From NCBI GenBank assembly GCA_963705355.1, contig OY970070.1, forward strand, positions 372,001-436,000: 64,000 bases of DNA, given 5' to 3'. The stretch is from COMBO-56-21 sp963705355. Its GTDB lineage: Archaea > Thermoplasmatota > Thermoplasmata > UBA10834. Under the pieces are notes generated by a model, which was given only the letters and a program-made list of their open reading frames with translations, ran no database searches and was not told the origin of the DNA. Below, in pieces: positions 17,336-26,200 of this stretch (position 1 is its first letter; each line of letters opens with the position of its first letter). The position numbers and the translations under genes were made by a program.

Positions 17336-17836
17336 ATGTGGGACAAGATTGCGAACTACTTTGAGAAGTATCCATCCCAGGCGAAAGTGGCCAGATACCT
17401 TCTCAGATATGGCCTGCGCATCGAGAAAGACCAAGTTCTGTGCGGCGATGTTCAGATAGCGGATTCCTCGCTTGCCCGTGCAGCTGGTGTGGACAGGCGC
17501 GTCGTCAAGTCAACGATTGAGACAATCAAGATGGATCCCACGCTTCTAAAGTTCTTCTCTCAGCTCTTGCCGACCAATCATCTGAAGAACGCAGCATCCG
17601 CCATGGGCTGGAGCGCGATCGAGATTGTTCCAACGAACGCACACGAGCCCGGGATTATCGCAGCAGTGGCAGACATCCTCCAGAAGGGTAACATCAGCAT
17701 CAGGCAGGCGATCGTGGACGATCCGATGACCTCCGAGGAGCCGAAGCTGTTCATCGTGACTGAGAGCCAAGTCCCGTCCGAGCTGATACCGGCCATCCGA
17801 CAGGCCAGGGGAGTTAAGGGAGTCACAATATACTGA
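17336..17836 (+). CDS. Predicted amino acid metabolism regulator with HTH and ACT-like domains
   Basis: A 166-residue protein resembling the archaeal COG2150 family (predicted regulators of amino acid metabolism with an ACT domain). Residues 1-65 look like a winged or simple HTH (IADSSLARAAGVDRRVVKSTIETI), and residues about 95-166 fit an ACT domain (ALEIV-like strand SAIEIVPTNAHEPGIIAAVADI, then GVKGVTIY). ACT domains usually bind amino acids. It is divergent from the aromatic/homocysteine run, so control of that run by an aromatic amino acid or methionine is a reasonable inference. The ATG has no ribosome site and may be leaderless. Confidence 0.8.
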   Translation: MWDKIANYFEKYPSQAKVARYLLRYGLRIEKDQVLCGDVQIADSSLARAAGVDRRVVKSTIETIKMDPTLLKFFSQLLPTNHLKNAASAMGWSAIEIVPTNAHEPGIIAAVADILQKGNISIRQAIVDDPMTSEEPKLFIVTESQVPSELIPAIRQARGVKGVTIY

Positions 17837-17871
17837 GATGTTTCTGACTCCTTTGGATTTCGCCTGATCTC

Positions 17872-18792
17872 ATGAGCGTTCACTCTCGGGAAAGCGAGGC
17901 TAACAAAGCATACTTGGCCATCGGCACTGCGATGGTCTCCATCTCCTTCGCTTCGATATTTATCAAGTGGAGCGAGAGCGCGCCGTTCCTGATCGCGGCC
18001 TACAGGCTCGCATTCACATGTGTCATGTTACTTCCATTTCTTCTGTGGACCAAGGGTTTCTCAGAGATTCGGAAGTTCAATCGGAGAGAGGTCCTGCTGG
18101 TGATCCTGAGCGGGGTCGCGCTCACATTTCATTTCGAGCTGTGGATTGTCTCCTTGACACTCACACTGGTCTCGACGTCTGTCATTCTTGTGACTTCTCA
18201 CCCTATCTTCGTCGCCGGAGTCTCGCACTTCCTCCTGAAGGAAAAGGTGAGGAAGATCGCGGTTGTGGGGATTGTCATAGCTTTCTCTGGCGTGGCTCTG
18301 ATCTCCATAAGCGATTACTCACTAGGCGCTGGAACGCTCCTCGGAGATCTAATGGCATTCCTCGGAGGCATTTGCGCTGGCATATATTTCTTGTCAGGTC
18401 GGGTTGCGAGGCAATCCGTCGCGGTGGGTCCGTATGCATTCTCGGTCTATGGTCTATCGGCATTGCTTCTCTTTCTCTCGGCTGCGATTGCTGGTGACAA
18501 GCTGTTGATCACCAACGGTAGGGAGATCACACTGTTCCTTTTGATGGCACTGATTCCAACAATCTTCGGCCACACCATGTTCAACTACGCTCTCAAGAAG
18601 GTTCCAGCACACATCATATCGACGAGCGTCCTGGGCGAACCAGTGGGTGCTTCGATATTGGCATATCTCCTGCTCCCGGGCGAAGTCCTAGGACCATGGA
18701 TAATCGTCGGTGGAGCGCTGGTCGTGGCGGGTCTGTATGTTGTACTCTCGAAGGGCCACAGGACCAAAGATGACTTCGATGTCGTGGAGTAG
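17872..18792 (+). CDS. EamA/DMT-family transporter
   Basis: A 306-residue integral membrane protein with about ten hydrophobic segments in two repeated halves, typical of the drug/metabolite transporter superfamily (two EamA domains). Motifs include SFASIFIKWSESAPFLIAAYRL at the first helix pair and HTMFNYALKKVPA in the second repeat. Members export or import small metabolites, often amino acids. It lies 35 bases after the ACT-domain regulator and may be cotranscribed, which makes aromatic or sulfur amino acid transport a fair guess but no more. Confidence 0.85.
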   Translation: MSVHSRESEANKAYLAIGTAMVSISFASIFIKWSESAPFLIAAYRLAFTCVMLLPFLLWTKGFSEIRKFNRREVLLVILSGVALTFHFELWIVSLTLTLVSTSVILVTSHPIFVAGVSHFLLKEKVRKIAVVGIVIAFSGVALISISDYSLGAGTLLGDLMAFLGGICAGIYFLSGRVARQSVAVGPYAFSVYGLSALLLFLSAAIAGDKLLITNGREITLFLLMALIPTIFGHTMFNYALKKVPAHIISTSVLGEPVGASILAYLLLPGEVLGPWIIVGGALVVAGLYVVLSKGHRTKDDFDVVE

Positions 18793-18815
18793 AACGCACT
18801 CAAGTCTTCTGTTCA

Positions 18816-19145
18816 TCAGCCCAGGTCAATAAGGAGGTCGTCTCCTTCCACTTTCGCCGCGAACTGGTTTGTATCCTTCCCCTTCAGCTTCAGGAAGCCA
18901 ACCTTCGGGCCTTGGATTGATTTTCCTGTCGTGAGATCGAACCTCTGGCCATGCTTTGGACAGGTCACGATGTTCCCCTCGAGGGTGCCCTTCGAAAGGT
19001 CTCCGTTGTTGTGCGTGCACCTGTCGGGAATCGCGTAGTACTTCCCGTTGACATTCGCTACTAGGATCTCCCTTCCTGCGACCATTATCATCTTCATTGA
19101 ACCCGCTGGTATCTCAGAAGCTCTCGCGGCTTTTGTGTAGACCAA
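18816..19145 (-). CDS. Rieske-type 2Fe-2S ferredoxin
   Basis: A 109-residue soluble Rieske protein. The cluster ligands are Cys and His in CTHNNGDL and Cys and His in CPKHGQRF, with the usual spacing. Such small Rieske ferredoxins feed electrons to oxygenases or other redox enzymes, or resemble the NirD subunit. No partner enzyme is adjacent. The start is TTG at 19145, four bases after GGTGG. The 3' end faces the transporter gene. Confidence 0.88.
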   Translation of the reverse strand: MVYTKAARASEIPAGSMKMIMVAGREILVANVNGKYYAIPDRCTHNNGDLSKGTLEGNIVTCPKHGQRFDLTTGKSIQGPKVGFLKLKGKDTNQFAAKVEGDDLLIDLG

Positions 19146-19617
19146 TTGACCACCTGCTTCAAGTAGTTCTCATTTGTGAGATAATACTTGCCACCAACAT
19201 TTCAGCTGCCAGAACGTCTCCATATGATTCAAGACGTGAGCTGATTCCTTGACTTGCGAGTCCCGGGAAAAGACCTCTATGATGAAATGTCCCTCGACAC
19301 CTATTCGAGATCGTGTTTCTTCTTCTCGATTTCCTCCTTTTCTCGAGTTGAAAGGGGTTTTCGGACAAACCTCTATTCGCGGTCAAAGCCGCACTATGGT
19401 ACTCCGTCCCTTGGTCACGGATCTGCCCCAATCCATAGGACGCACTCGAAGTGCACTCTTTTCCCGGGGTCCGTATCCGTGACCGAGATATAGTATGGTC
19501 TTTCGACTATTCGACTGCTGCGCTTGAAGTGGGACATCTTCATCATAACATCCATAGGGGAGGAAAGGCGCGAAAAACCTATGGTGTGTTGGCCTTATCG
19601 GGGAAAGGAGAATTGGC
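19146..19617. other. 472-base intergenic stretch without a recognisable gene
   Basis: Short frames occur on both strands but none resembles a family. A minus-strand frame ending near 19170 reads EGHFIIEVFSRDSQVKES and could be a decayed gene, though it has no start or ribosome site. Close to the right end is AAAGGAG, the ribosome site of the next gene. Nothing else is seen. Confidence 0.4.
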
Positions 19618-20409
19618 ATGCCAGAGAGCCGAAGAGACTTGAAGTCCAGACTCAGACAAGTCTGCTTCAAGAAAGGGGCAGTTGCATTTGGGATCGCATC
19701 AGTGGCTGACGTGGATTCGCTCCCGAGGGTGAGAATAGGGCCAACGATGAAGTTCTTATGTGAGACGAAGCTCAATTACACCAAGAAACCATCAGAGGCA
19801 ATGTCCGACGCTAAGAGCGTTGTCGTTTTTGGGATACTGTCGACCGATGACTCCTGTGAGCTTGGAGTTCGCTTGGAAGAAGGAGGATACGATTGGCCAG
19901 GATACTATCCTCTGAATTGGATACGCCGCGACGCCGCGCGACTGCTCGAAGAAGAAGGTTACAGAGTCGTCTATCCGTATGAGTCGTCTGCGCCGGAATC
20001 CAACAAGCGGGTCTTCAGGCTAGCAGGGATAGGGGCATTCGGTAAGAATGCGCTCATAATCTCGCCCAAATACGGTCCTTGGCTCAGATTCAGCTACTTC
20101 CTGACAAATGCCGAACTTGAACCTGACAAGCCCTTCGAGGAAGATCTGTGCAAGAACTGCATTCGTTGCGTCAAGGCATGCCCAGTTGGCGCGCTGAAGC
20201 CGTATGTTGTGGACCCCGAGCGATGTCTGGTTGCGGTACACTGCCGCCGGCCGATACCGAAGCGTCTGCGACCGGTGCTTGACCATTACGAACCTCAGTT
20301 GACGCCCGCAACTCATGTCATGTGCACTAGATGCCAGATCGTGTGCCCGTACACATCTGCCTTGCGGCGCAGGAATGTTGTTAGCTCAGTGCGACGGCCC
20401 ATCTGCTGA
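19618..20409 (+). CDS. QueG-like 4Fe-4S protein
   Basis: A 263-residue protein with the architecture of epoxyqueuosine reductase-like proteins: an N-terminal domain with AKSVVVFGI and WPGYYPLNWIRRDAARLLEE, a GAFGKNALIISPKYGPW strand, and a C-terminal pair of 4Fe-4S motifs (CKNCIRCVKACP and CTRCQIVCP). In bacteria QueG reduces epoxyqueuosine with cobalamin. Archaea make archaeosine by another route, so this homolog probably acts on another substrate. AAAGGAG precedes the ATG by seven bases. No partner gene is adjacent. Confidence 0.8.
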   Translation: MPESRRDLKSRLRQVCFKKGAVAFGIASVADVDSLPRVRIGPTMKFLCETKLNYTKKPSEAMSDAKSVVVFGILSTDDSCELGVRLEEGGYDWPGYYPLNWIRRDAARLLEEEGYRVVYPYESSAPESNKRVFRLAGIGAFGKNALIISPKYGPWLRFSYFLTNAELEPDKPFEEDLCKNCIRCVKACPVGALKPYVVDPERCLVAVHCRRPIPKRLRPVLDHYEPQLTPATHVMCTRCQIVCPYTSALRRRNVVSSVRRPIC

Positions 20410-20604
20410 CGAAGAATCTTGCATTCAAGTATGCACACGGCTCGATTCGCACTCCAAGAGAGGGATTTGAGAAGAAAAGGGAAAGGGGTTTGGTCGTTGC
20501 ACCAAAAGTGCCAAAATTGAACTCCTCTTAACATCCGACTGGCTTATAGCACCCGTACCTTTCAAGTGAAAAGAATATCCCTCTGCCTTGCGTATTGACT
20601 CATC

Positions 20605-21255
20605 ATGGCTATGAATCTGGACGATGTCGACAGGAAGATACTGAGGGAGCTTCAGAAGGACGGCAGAGCTTCCTTTAGGGATGTCTCGTCAAGGATCAAT
20701 GTGAGCACGCCGACTGTGAGCTCGAGGGTTCAGGCGATGCTCGATGTCGGGCTCATCAGGGGATACTCGACCTTGCTCGATGCAGACATGCTGGGGCAGG
20801 TCTCGGTCGTGCTTTTGATCGAATCCAAGCCGTCCGACTTGGACAAGGTGGTTGAGAAAATCAAGGATGAAGAGCTCGTGAGGCAGATCTATGTTCTCTC
20901 CGACTCAAGAGTGATGTGCATTCTGTCCTTCTACAACCAGATGAAGTATAAGCGGTTCCTGGAGTCACTTGGCGCAATCTCTGAGATAACCAGCATGGAC
21001 AACTCGATGGTCATGAAGGTTCCCAAGGAGAGTCCGAGAGCAGCTCCGACCGACGAAGCGGGCCTCCTTATCAGGTGCTACTATTGTGGTCACATGATGA
21101 AGGATGAGGGGATCAAGATCAAGCTGGACGGCAAGTACCATTATCTCTGTTGCACCGTCTGCGAGAAGCTGTACAGAGAGAAATATGAGAAACTCAAGAA
21201 GTCGGCCGGGATCCCCAAACCGCTGGTCCAGGGGCATCCGCAGCATGAACACTAA
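20605..21255 (+). CDS. Lrp/AsnC regulator with C-terminal TRASH metal-binding domain
   Basis: A 216-residue transcription regulator. Residues 1-60 are an Lrp HTH (DVDRKILRELQKDGRASF, VSTPTVSSRV) and residues 65-140 the ligand-binding-type domain. Residues about 156-200 form a TRASH domain with Cys158, Cys161, Cys182/183 and Cys186. The known TRASH regulators of this design in archaea control copper homeostasis. The YHS mini-protein that faces it (21271) supports a metal role, but no CopA-type ATPase is near. The next gene to the right is thi4, a metal-dependent sulfur enzyme, so another metal such as iron or zinc is possible. Confidence 0.88.
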   Translation: MAMNLDDVDRKILRELQKDGRASFRDVSSRINVSTPTVSSRVQAMLDVGLIRGYSTLLDADMLGQVSVVLLIESKPSDLDKVVEKIKDEELVRQIYVLSDSRVMCILSFYNQMKYKRFLESLGAISEITSMDNSMVMKVPKESPRAAPTDEAGLLIRCYYCGHMMKDEGIKIKLDGKYHYLCCTVCEKLYREKYEKLKKSAGIPKPLVQGHPQHEH

Positions 21256-21270
21256 CAAAAGCGGACCTGT

Positions 21271-21411
21271 TCACTGATACTTCTTCGGGTCCTTGTCGAA
21301 GGCTTTCTTGCAGCCCGGGGCACAGAAGAAGAACTCCTTCCCATTGTAGGTCGACTTCCACTTCGCCGTCTTTGGATCTACTTCCATCTTGCATATTGGG
21401 TCAATTGCCAT
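21271..21411 (-). CDS. YHS-domain mini-protein
   Basis: A 46-residue protein that is almost only a YHS domain: DPICKMEVDP, then a YNGKEFFFCAPGCKKAFDKDP segment with three cysteines in total (Cys7, Cys30, Cys34). YHS domains of this kind are found in heavy-metal ATPases and small metal chaperones. The ATG at 21411 is chosen because homologous domains begin there; an upstream in-frame ATG would add 17 unrelated residues. It converges with the TRASH-domain regulator, with 15 bases between the stops, suggesting a shared metal-handling role. Confidence 0.82.
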   Translation of the reverse strand: MAIDPICKMEVDPKTAKWKSTYNGKEFFFCAPGCKKAFDKDPKKYQ

Positions 21412-21588
21412 TCTGCTCCGCTCTCCGTGGTTCTCAGTGGGAGCGGAGCCAGGCCTTCTCATTCGCGGGGCGTTGATAAGGTTCCAGCTCCGCTCCGCAA
21501 TCCTGCGAATGTCTGCTGAAGCGGATATTCATTGTGCCTTACACCGCGGCATTCGCGACCATCGCCAATCGAAATGTCAAACAACAAC

Positions 21589-21597
21589 CCTTATATT
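21589..21597 (+). promoter_or_regulatory. TATA box of thi4
   Basis: CTTATATTC lies about 45 bases before the thi4 ATG. Transcription near 21620 would leave a short leader with GGTGA before the start. No riboswitch-like structure fits in so short a leader. Confidence 0.5.
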
Positions 21598-21638
21598 CGG
21601 GAAGCTGGTATGCGCATTCCACAGTCTGGTGAAAGCAG

Positions 21639-22424
21639 ATGCCAATATTCGAGAAATCCTCTGAAAGCTCCGTGACGAGAGCGATAATATCCCAGTTCGC
21701 AAAGGACATGGACGGCTTCGCAGAGACAGATGTAATAGTCATCGGTGGCGGGCCGAGCGGGCTGATGGCCGCTCGTGATCTCGCGCTGAAGAAGGTCCGC
21801 GTGCTTGTGGTCGAGAGGAACAACTACCTTGGCGGCGGTTTCTGGATCGGTGGGTTCCTCATGAATACCATCACCGTGCGGGCTCCGGCCCAGAAGATAC
21901 TTGACGAGCTGGGCGTGAAGTACAAGATGTACGAAAAGGGCTTGTACATGACGCCAGGTCCTCTTGCATGCTCCAAGCTCATAGCATCCGCATGTGAGGC
22001 GGGTGTCAGCATACTCAACATGGTATCATTCGACGACGTCGTCCTTCGGGAGAAGAACAGGGTGGCGGGTGCGGTTGTCAACTGGACGCCAGTTGGCGCA
22101 CTTCCAAGACAGATCACGTGCGTGGACCCTGTCGCTCTCGAATCCAAAGTGGTCATCGACGCAACGGGTCACGATGCCATGGTCGTCCGGAAACTTGAGG
22201 AGCGAGGCCTCATCAAGACGCCTGGGTTCGGTGCAATGTGGATCGAGAAGAGCGAGGATGCAGTTGTGGAGCACAGCGGGTTCTGCCATCCAGGGCTAAT
22301 AGTGACGGGGATGGCGGTATCGACGACTTACGGCCTGCCTCGTATGGGTCCGACCTTCGGCTCGATGTTGCTTTCTGGCAGAAAGGGAGCAAAGGTCGCA
22401 TATGAGCACCTCAAGGGCCGCTGA
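21639..22424 (+). CDS. thi4: Thiazole synthase (Thi4 family) with active-site cysteine
   Basis: A 261-residue Thi4 protein that makes the thiamine thiazole precursor from NAD and glycine. The FAD/NAD motif is DVIVIGGGPSGLMAARDLA (residues 31-49), with GGGFWIGGFLMN and GHDAMV as further family motifs. Methanogen Thi4 proteins carry His at the residue before the V/M-D-P motif and use sulfide; yeast and haloarchaeal ones have Cys there and sacrifice it. This protein has Cys161 in TCVDP, so the single-turnover type is predicted. It overlaps the next gene by 23 bases. GGTGA lies just upstream of the ATG. Confidence 0.93.
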   Translation: MPIFEKSSESSVTRAIISQFAKDMDGFAETDVIVIGGGPSGLMAARDLALKKVRVLVVERNNYLGGGFWIGGFLMNTITVRAPAQKILDELGVKYKMYEKGLYMTPGPLACSKLIASACEAGVSILNMVSFDDVVLREKNRVAGAVVNWTPVGALPRQITCVDPVALESKVVIDATGHDAMVVRKLEERGLIKTPGFGAMWIEKSEDAVVEHSGFCHPGLIVTGMAVSTTYGLPRMGPTFGSMLLSGRKGAKVAYEHLKGR

Positions 22425-23235
22425 GAAGAGGCTCAGAAGCGTGGACTTCTACTCCTCTGAGAATCGCTCTGCGAAGGAGTTCTCCGAGGTCGAATCCTAT
22501 CTCGAGGAGTTTTTTCCAAGCGTCAAATTCAGCGTTCGACCAGCTGTCGTGGCGAAAGTCCCAAAGAAAGAACTGGATGCTCTTGCTGAGGCTCTGGCTT
22601 CGTCAAGAATGAAAGATCTGTCATCCGCAGAACAGACCTTCGAGCCGATGTTCGGTGAGATCGATTACGAAAGACGTGCGATTCGAGGGATGTCTAAGGT
22701 GGGCGGCATCGTTTATGACGGCCGGATGCTTCAGGATGTGCTCCTGACATTGCTGGGGGGCAGGGCCTCGGTCGAGGTTGCTTCGATCGTGTTCACCGAC
22801 AGGCTGGTTTCGACTTACTCGAGGGACGATCTGCGCCATCATCTGAGAACGATTGTCTGCGGTTTTCCGAGTATCATATCCATTCCAGGAGTCGTAGAGG
22901 CTCCGGCAAAACCGAGAGAGTACTATCTGATGAAACAGAGAATGGAACTTGAGGGTGCTGGTGAGCTCATGCTGGAGCAGCTGAAGTCATCGTTCGAGGG
23001 GAGGTTCGTGGACTATGACGACCCGGAAGTTTTCGAGGTTATGAAAGGACTTGCCCTTCAAGCCATTCTATATCATCTCACTCTGGACCCGTTCTGCGAT
23101 AATCGGGGCTGCAGACTATTCAACGCGCATTGGCAGGAGGATCTCCTAGGTTCGCAGATCTCAGCTCCGAGACTGTGCAAGAAACATGCGAAGCAGCTGG
23201 CTTCTCTCGGCAGGAATCCGGTCGTCTCTTGGTGA
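22402..23235 (+). CDS. DUF6775-like protein of unknown function
   Basis: A 277-residue soluble protein. From memory it resembles the archaeal DUF6775 family, which databases label putative metallopeptidases; I am only moderately sure. It has no HExxH zinc protease motif. The C-terminus holds DPFCDNRGCRLFNAHWQEDLL and LCKKH, whose cysteines and histidines could bind zinc. The gene starts inside the end of thi4 (overlap 23 bases), so the two are translationally coupled and a link to thiazole or thiamine metabolism is possible. GVVEAPAKPREYYLMKQR is another conserved-looking segment. Confidence 0.6.
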   Translation: MSTSRAAEKRLRSVDFYSSENRSAKEFSEVESYLEEFFPSVKFSVRPAVVAKVPKKELDALAEALASSRMKDLSSAEQTFEPMFGEIDYERRAIRGMSKVGGIVYDGRMLQDVLLTLLGGRASVEVASIVFTDRLVSTYSRDDLRHHLRTIVCGFPSIISIPGVVEAPAKPREYYLMKQRMELEGAGELMLEQLKSSFEGRFVDYDDPEVFEVMKGLALQAILYHLTLDPFCDNRGCRLFNAHWQEDLLGSQISAPRLCKKHAKQLASLGRNPVVSW

Positions 23236-23249
23236 GCCGCTGGCCAGGA

Positions 23250-26200
23250 TCAAACGTGTCCGTGAAAGAACGCCAAGTCGTTGACAGTCATATCCTTCTT
23301 GACTGCGTATTCCATCGCCATGACAGCTGCTCGCGCGCCTTGAATCGTCGTGAAGATAGGGATTTCAAGCTCCACCGCCAGCCTTCGCATCATGTATCCG
23401 TCTCTTCTCGCTCCAGAAGCCTCAGTCGGCGTGTTTATGATGAGCTGGACGTCCCCCTGCCTCATCAGAGAGAGCGCGTCGGGAGATCCGTGCTCAGATA
23501 TCCGGAAAACCACCGTGGGTCCGATCCCTTTCGACCTGAGCACATCGGCCGTTCCCCTGGTCGCGTAGATCTGAAATCCTATCGATGACAACCTTCTCGC
23601 AAGGTCAACAACTGACGGCTTGTCCTCGTCCGCCACGCTGATGTACACCTTTCCTGTCTTCGGCAGTCTCTGCCCGGAAGCGACCAAAGCCTTCCAGACA
23701 GCGGCAGGGTATGTCAAATCGATTCCCATCACTTCTCCGGTGGACTTCATCTCCGGCCCGAGTATGCTATCCACTCCCGGCAGTTTGAGGAATGGAAAGA
23801 CGGAGCACTTGACCGCGACATGCTTGATCTTCGACTCTCCGTGCAGGCCGAGTTCGTTGAGAGTCTTCCCCAGCATTATCTTGGTTGCCACCTTCGCGAG
23901 CGGCACGCCGGTCGCCTTGGAGATTATCGGAACGGTCCTGCTCGCCCTCGGATTGGCCTCGAGCATGTAGATCTCGCCATCCTTGTATGCTAGCTGGAGG
24001 TTCATCAGACCGACCGTCTTCAAGGCCATTGCGACTTTCCTTGTGATTCTCGCGATCTCCTTGAGGACTTCAGTGCCAAGAGTCTGAGGAGGGAGGACCA
24101 TCGTCGCGTCTCCCGAATGCACCCCAGCCTCCTCGATGTGTTCCAGGATGCCTCCTATGTAAACATCATTTCCGTCGCACACCGCGTCCACATCGATCTC
24201 GATTGCATGTGTCAGGTACTTGTCCACGAGGATCGGATGCTTTTTCGAGACCTTCGCAGCGCTCTTCATGTATGTCTCCAGCTCGGACTCGTTGTACACG
24301 ATCTCCATCGCTCTACCGCCAAGGACATAGCTCGGTCTGATGAGCACTGGATACCCGATCTCCTGGGCGAGGCTTCTGACCTCCTCGAATGAGAAGCCGG
24401 TCCCTGATTTGGGCTGGCGGATGCCGAGTTCGTCCATCAGTCTCGAGAACCTCTTTCTGTCCTCCGCGAGGTCGATTGAATCAGGCGATGTGCCCAAGAT
24501 CTTCGTCTTCCTCTCCTTGAGCTCTCTCTGGAGGGGAAGTGCCAGGTTTATCGAAGTCTGGCCTCCGAATTGAAGGATTATTCCATCGGCATCTTCCTTG
24601 TCTACGACATTGAGCACGTCCTCGACGGTGATAGGTTCAAAGTAGAGCCTTGTTGAGATGTCGAAGTCCGTGGATACAGTCTCTGGGTTATTGTTTATGA
24701 TGATCGCATCCGTGCCCTCCTCCTTGAGCGCGAGAGCCCCGTGGACACAACAGTAATCGAACTCTATCCCCTGGCCGATTCGGATCGGCCCCGCTCCGAC
24801 CACGATGACCTTCTTGTTGGTGGACGGTCTCGCTTCGCACTCAGATTCGAAGGTCGAATAGAAGTAGGGTGTCGCGGCTTCGAATTCGGCTGCGCACGTG
24901 TCGACCATCTTGAACACCGCTTTCACATTCTTGGCCATGCGCATTTCGCGAATGGCTCGCTCTTCCTTGCCGGTGAGAAGGGAAATGTACTCGTCACTGA
25001 ACCCAAGTCTCTTCGCGTGAACTAGGGTCTTGTCGTCGATTTTCTTCTTGAGTCTGTCCTCAGTTTCGACTATCTCCTGCATCTTCTTGACAAAGAACGG
25101 GTCCCAGTTGGTCAGCTCGCAGACACGCTCTATGCTCATGCCACGTCTCAGAGCCTCGGCGATCACGTACAATCTTGCGTCTGTGGCCTGCGAGAGCTCC
25201 TTTTCGATATCATCGTCTGTCCACTTCTCAGATTCGAGCCCCAATCGGTCTATCTCGAGCGATCTTACGGCCTTCAGAAGCGCTTCCTGGAGTGTCCTTC
25301 CGATTGCCATCACTTCGCCGGTGCTCTTCATCTGCGTGCCGAGCGTTCGTTCAACGGTCCTGAACTTGTCGAACGGCCACCTCGGGATTTTCAGAACGGC
25401 GTAGTCGATCGACGGCTCGAATGCGGCGCATGTTTTTCCCGTGATCGCGTTTGGGATATCGTCCAGTGTTCTCCCGACAGCGATCTTCGCAGCGACTCTC
25501 GCGATGGGATATCCAGTTGCTTTCGAGGCTAACGCGCTGCTTCTGGACACCCTGGGATTGACCTCGATGACCCGATACTCTCCAGTCTTCGCATGTACTG
25601 CGAATTGGACGTTCGCCCCGCCTTCGATACCAAGCGCCCTGATGATCTTGATCGAGGCTTTTCTCAACACCTGGTGATCCTGATCGCTGAGCGTTTGGGC
25701 GGGGGCAACGACGATGCTCTCGCCAGTGTGTATCCCCATGGGATCGAGGTTCTCCATGTTGCACACTATGATGCAGTTGTCCTTCGAGTCGCGCATCACC
25801 TCGTATTCGAACTCCTTCCAGCCGATGACGCTCTCCTCGATCAGCACCTGGTGAATCCTTGAATATGCGAGACCGCGTCCAGCGATATTGACAAGGTCCT
25901 CCTCGTTGTGTGCTATCCCTCCACCGGTGCCGCCAAGAGTGAATGCGGGCCGAACCAGCACCGGGTAATTTCCGATCTCTTCGACGGCCTTCTTCGCGCC
26001 CTCCACGGAATTGGTGGTCTTGCTCTTCGGGATGGGTTCATTGAGCTCCAGCATCGTTTTCCTGAATAGTTCTCTATCCTCGGACAAAGCGATGGCCTTC
26101 GGCTGGCTGCCAAGAAGCTCGACGCCCAGCCTCTCCAGTGTGCCGTTCTCCGCAAGCTCAGAGCAGAGGTTGAGCGCGGTCTGGCCGCCCATTCCTGACA

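Noticed and set aside
19170..19300. Minus-strand frame reading EGHFIIEVFSRDSQVKES upstream of the Rieske gene
   Set aside because: No start codon with support and no recognised family; may be a decayed gene but cannot be shown.
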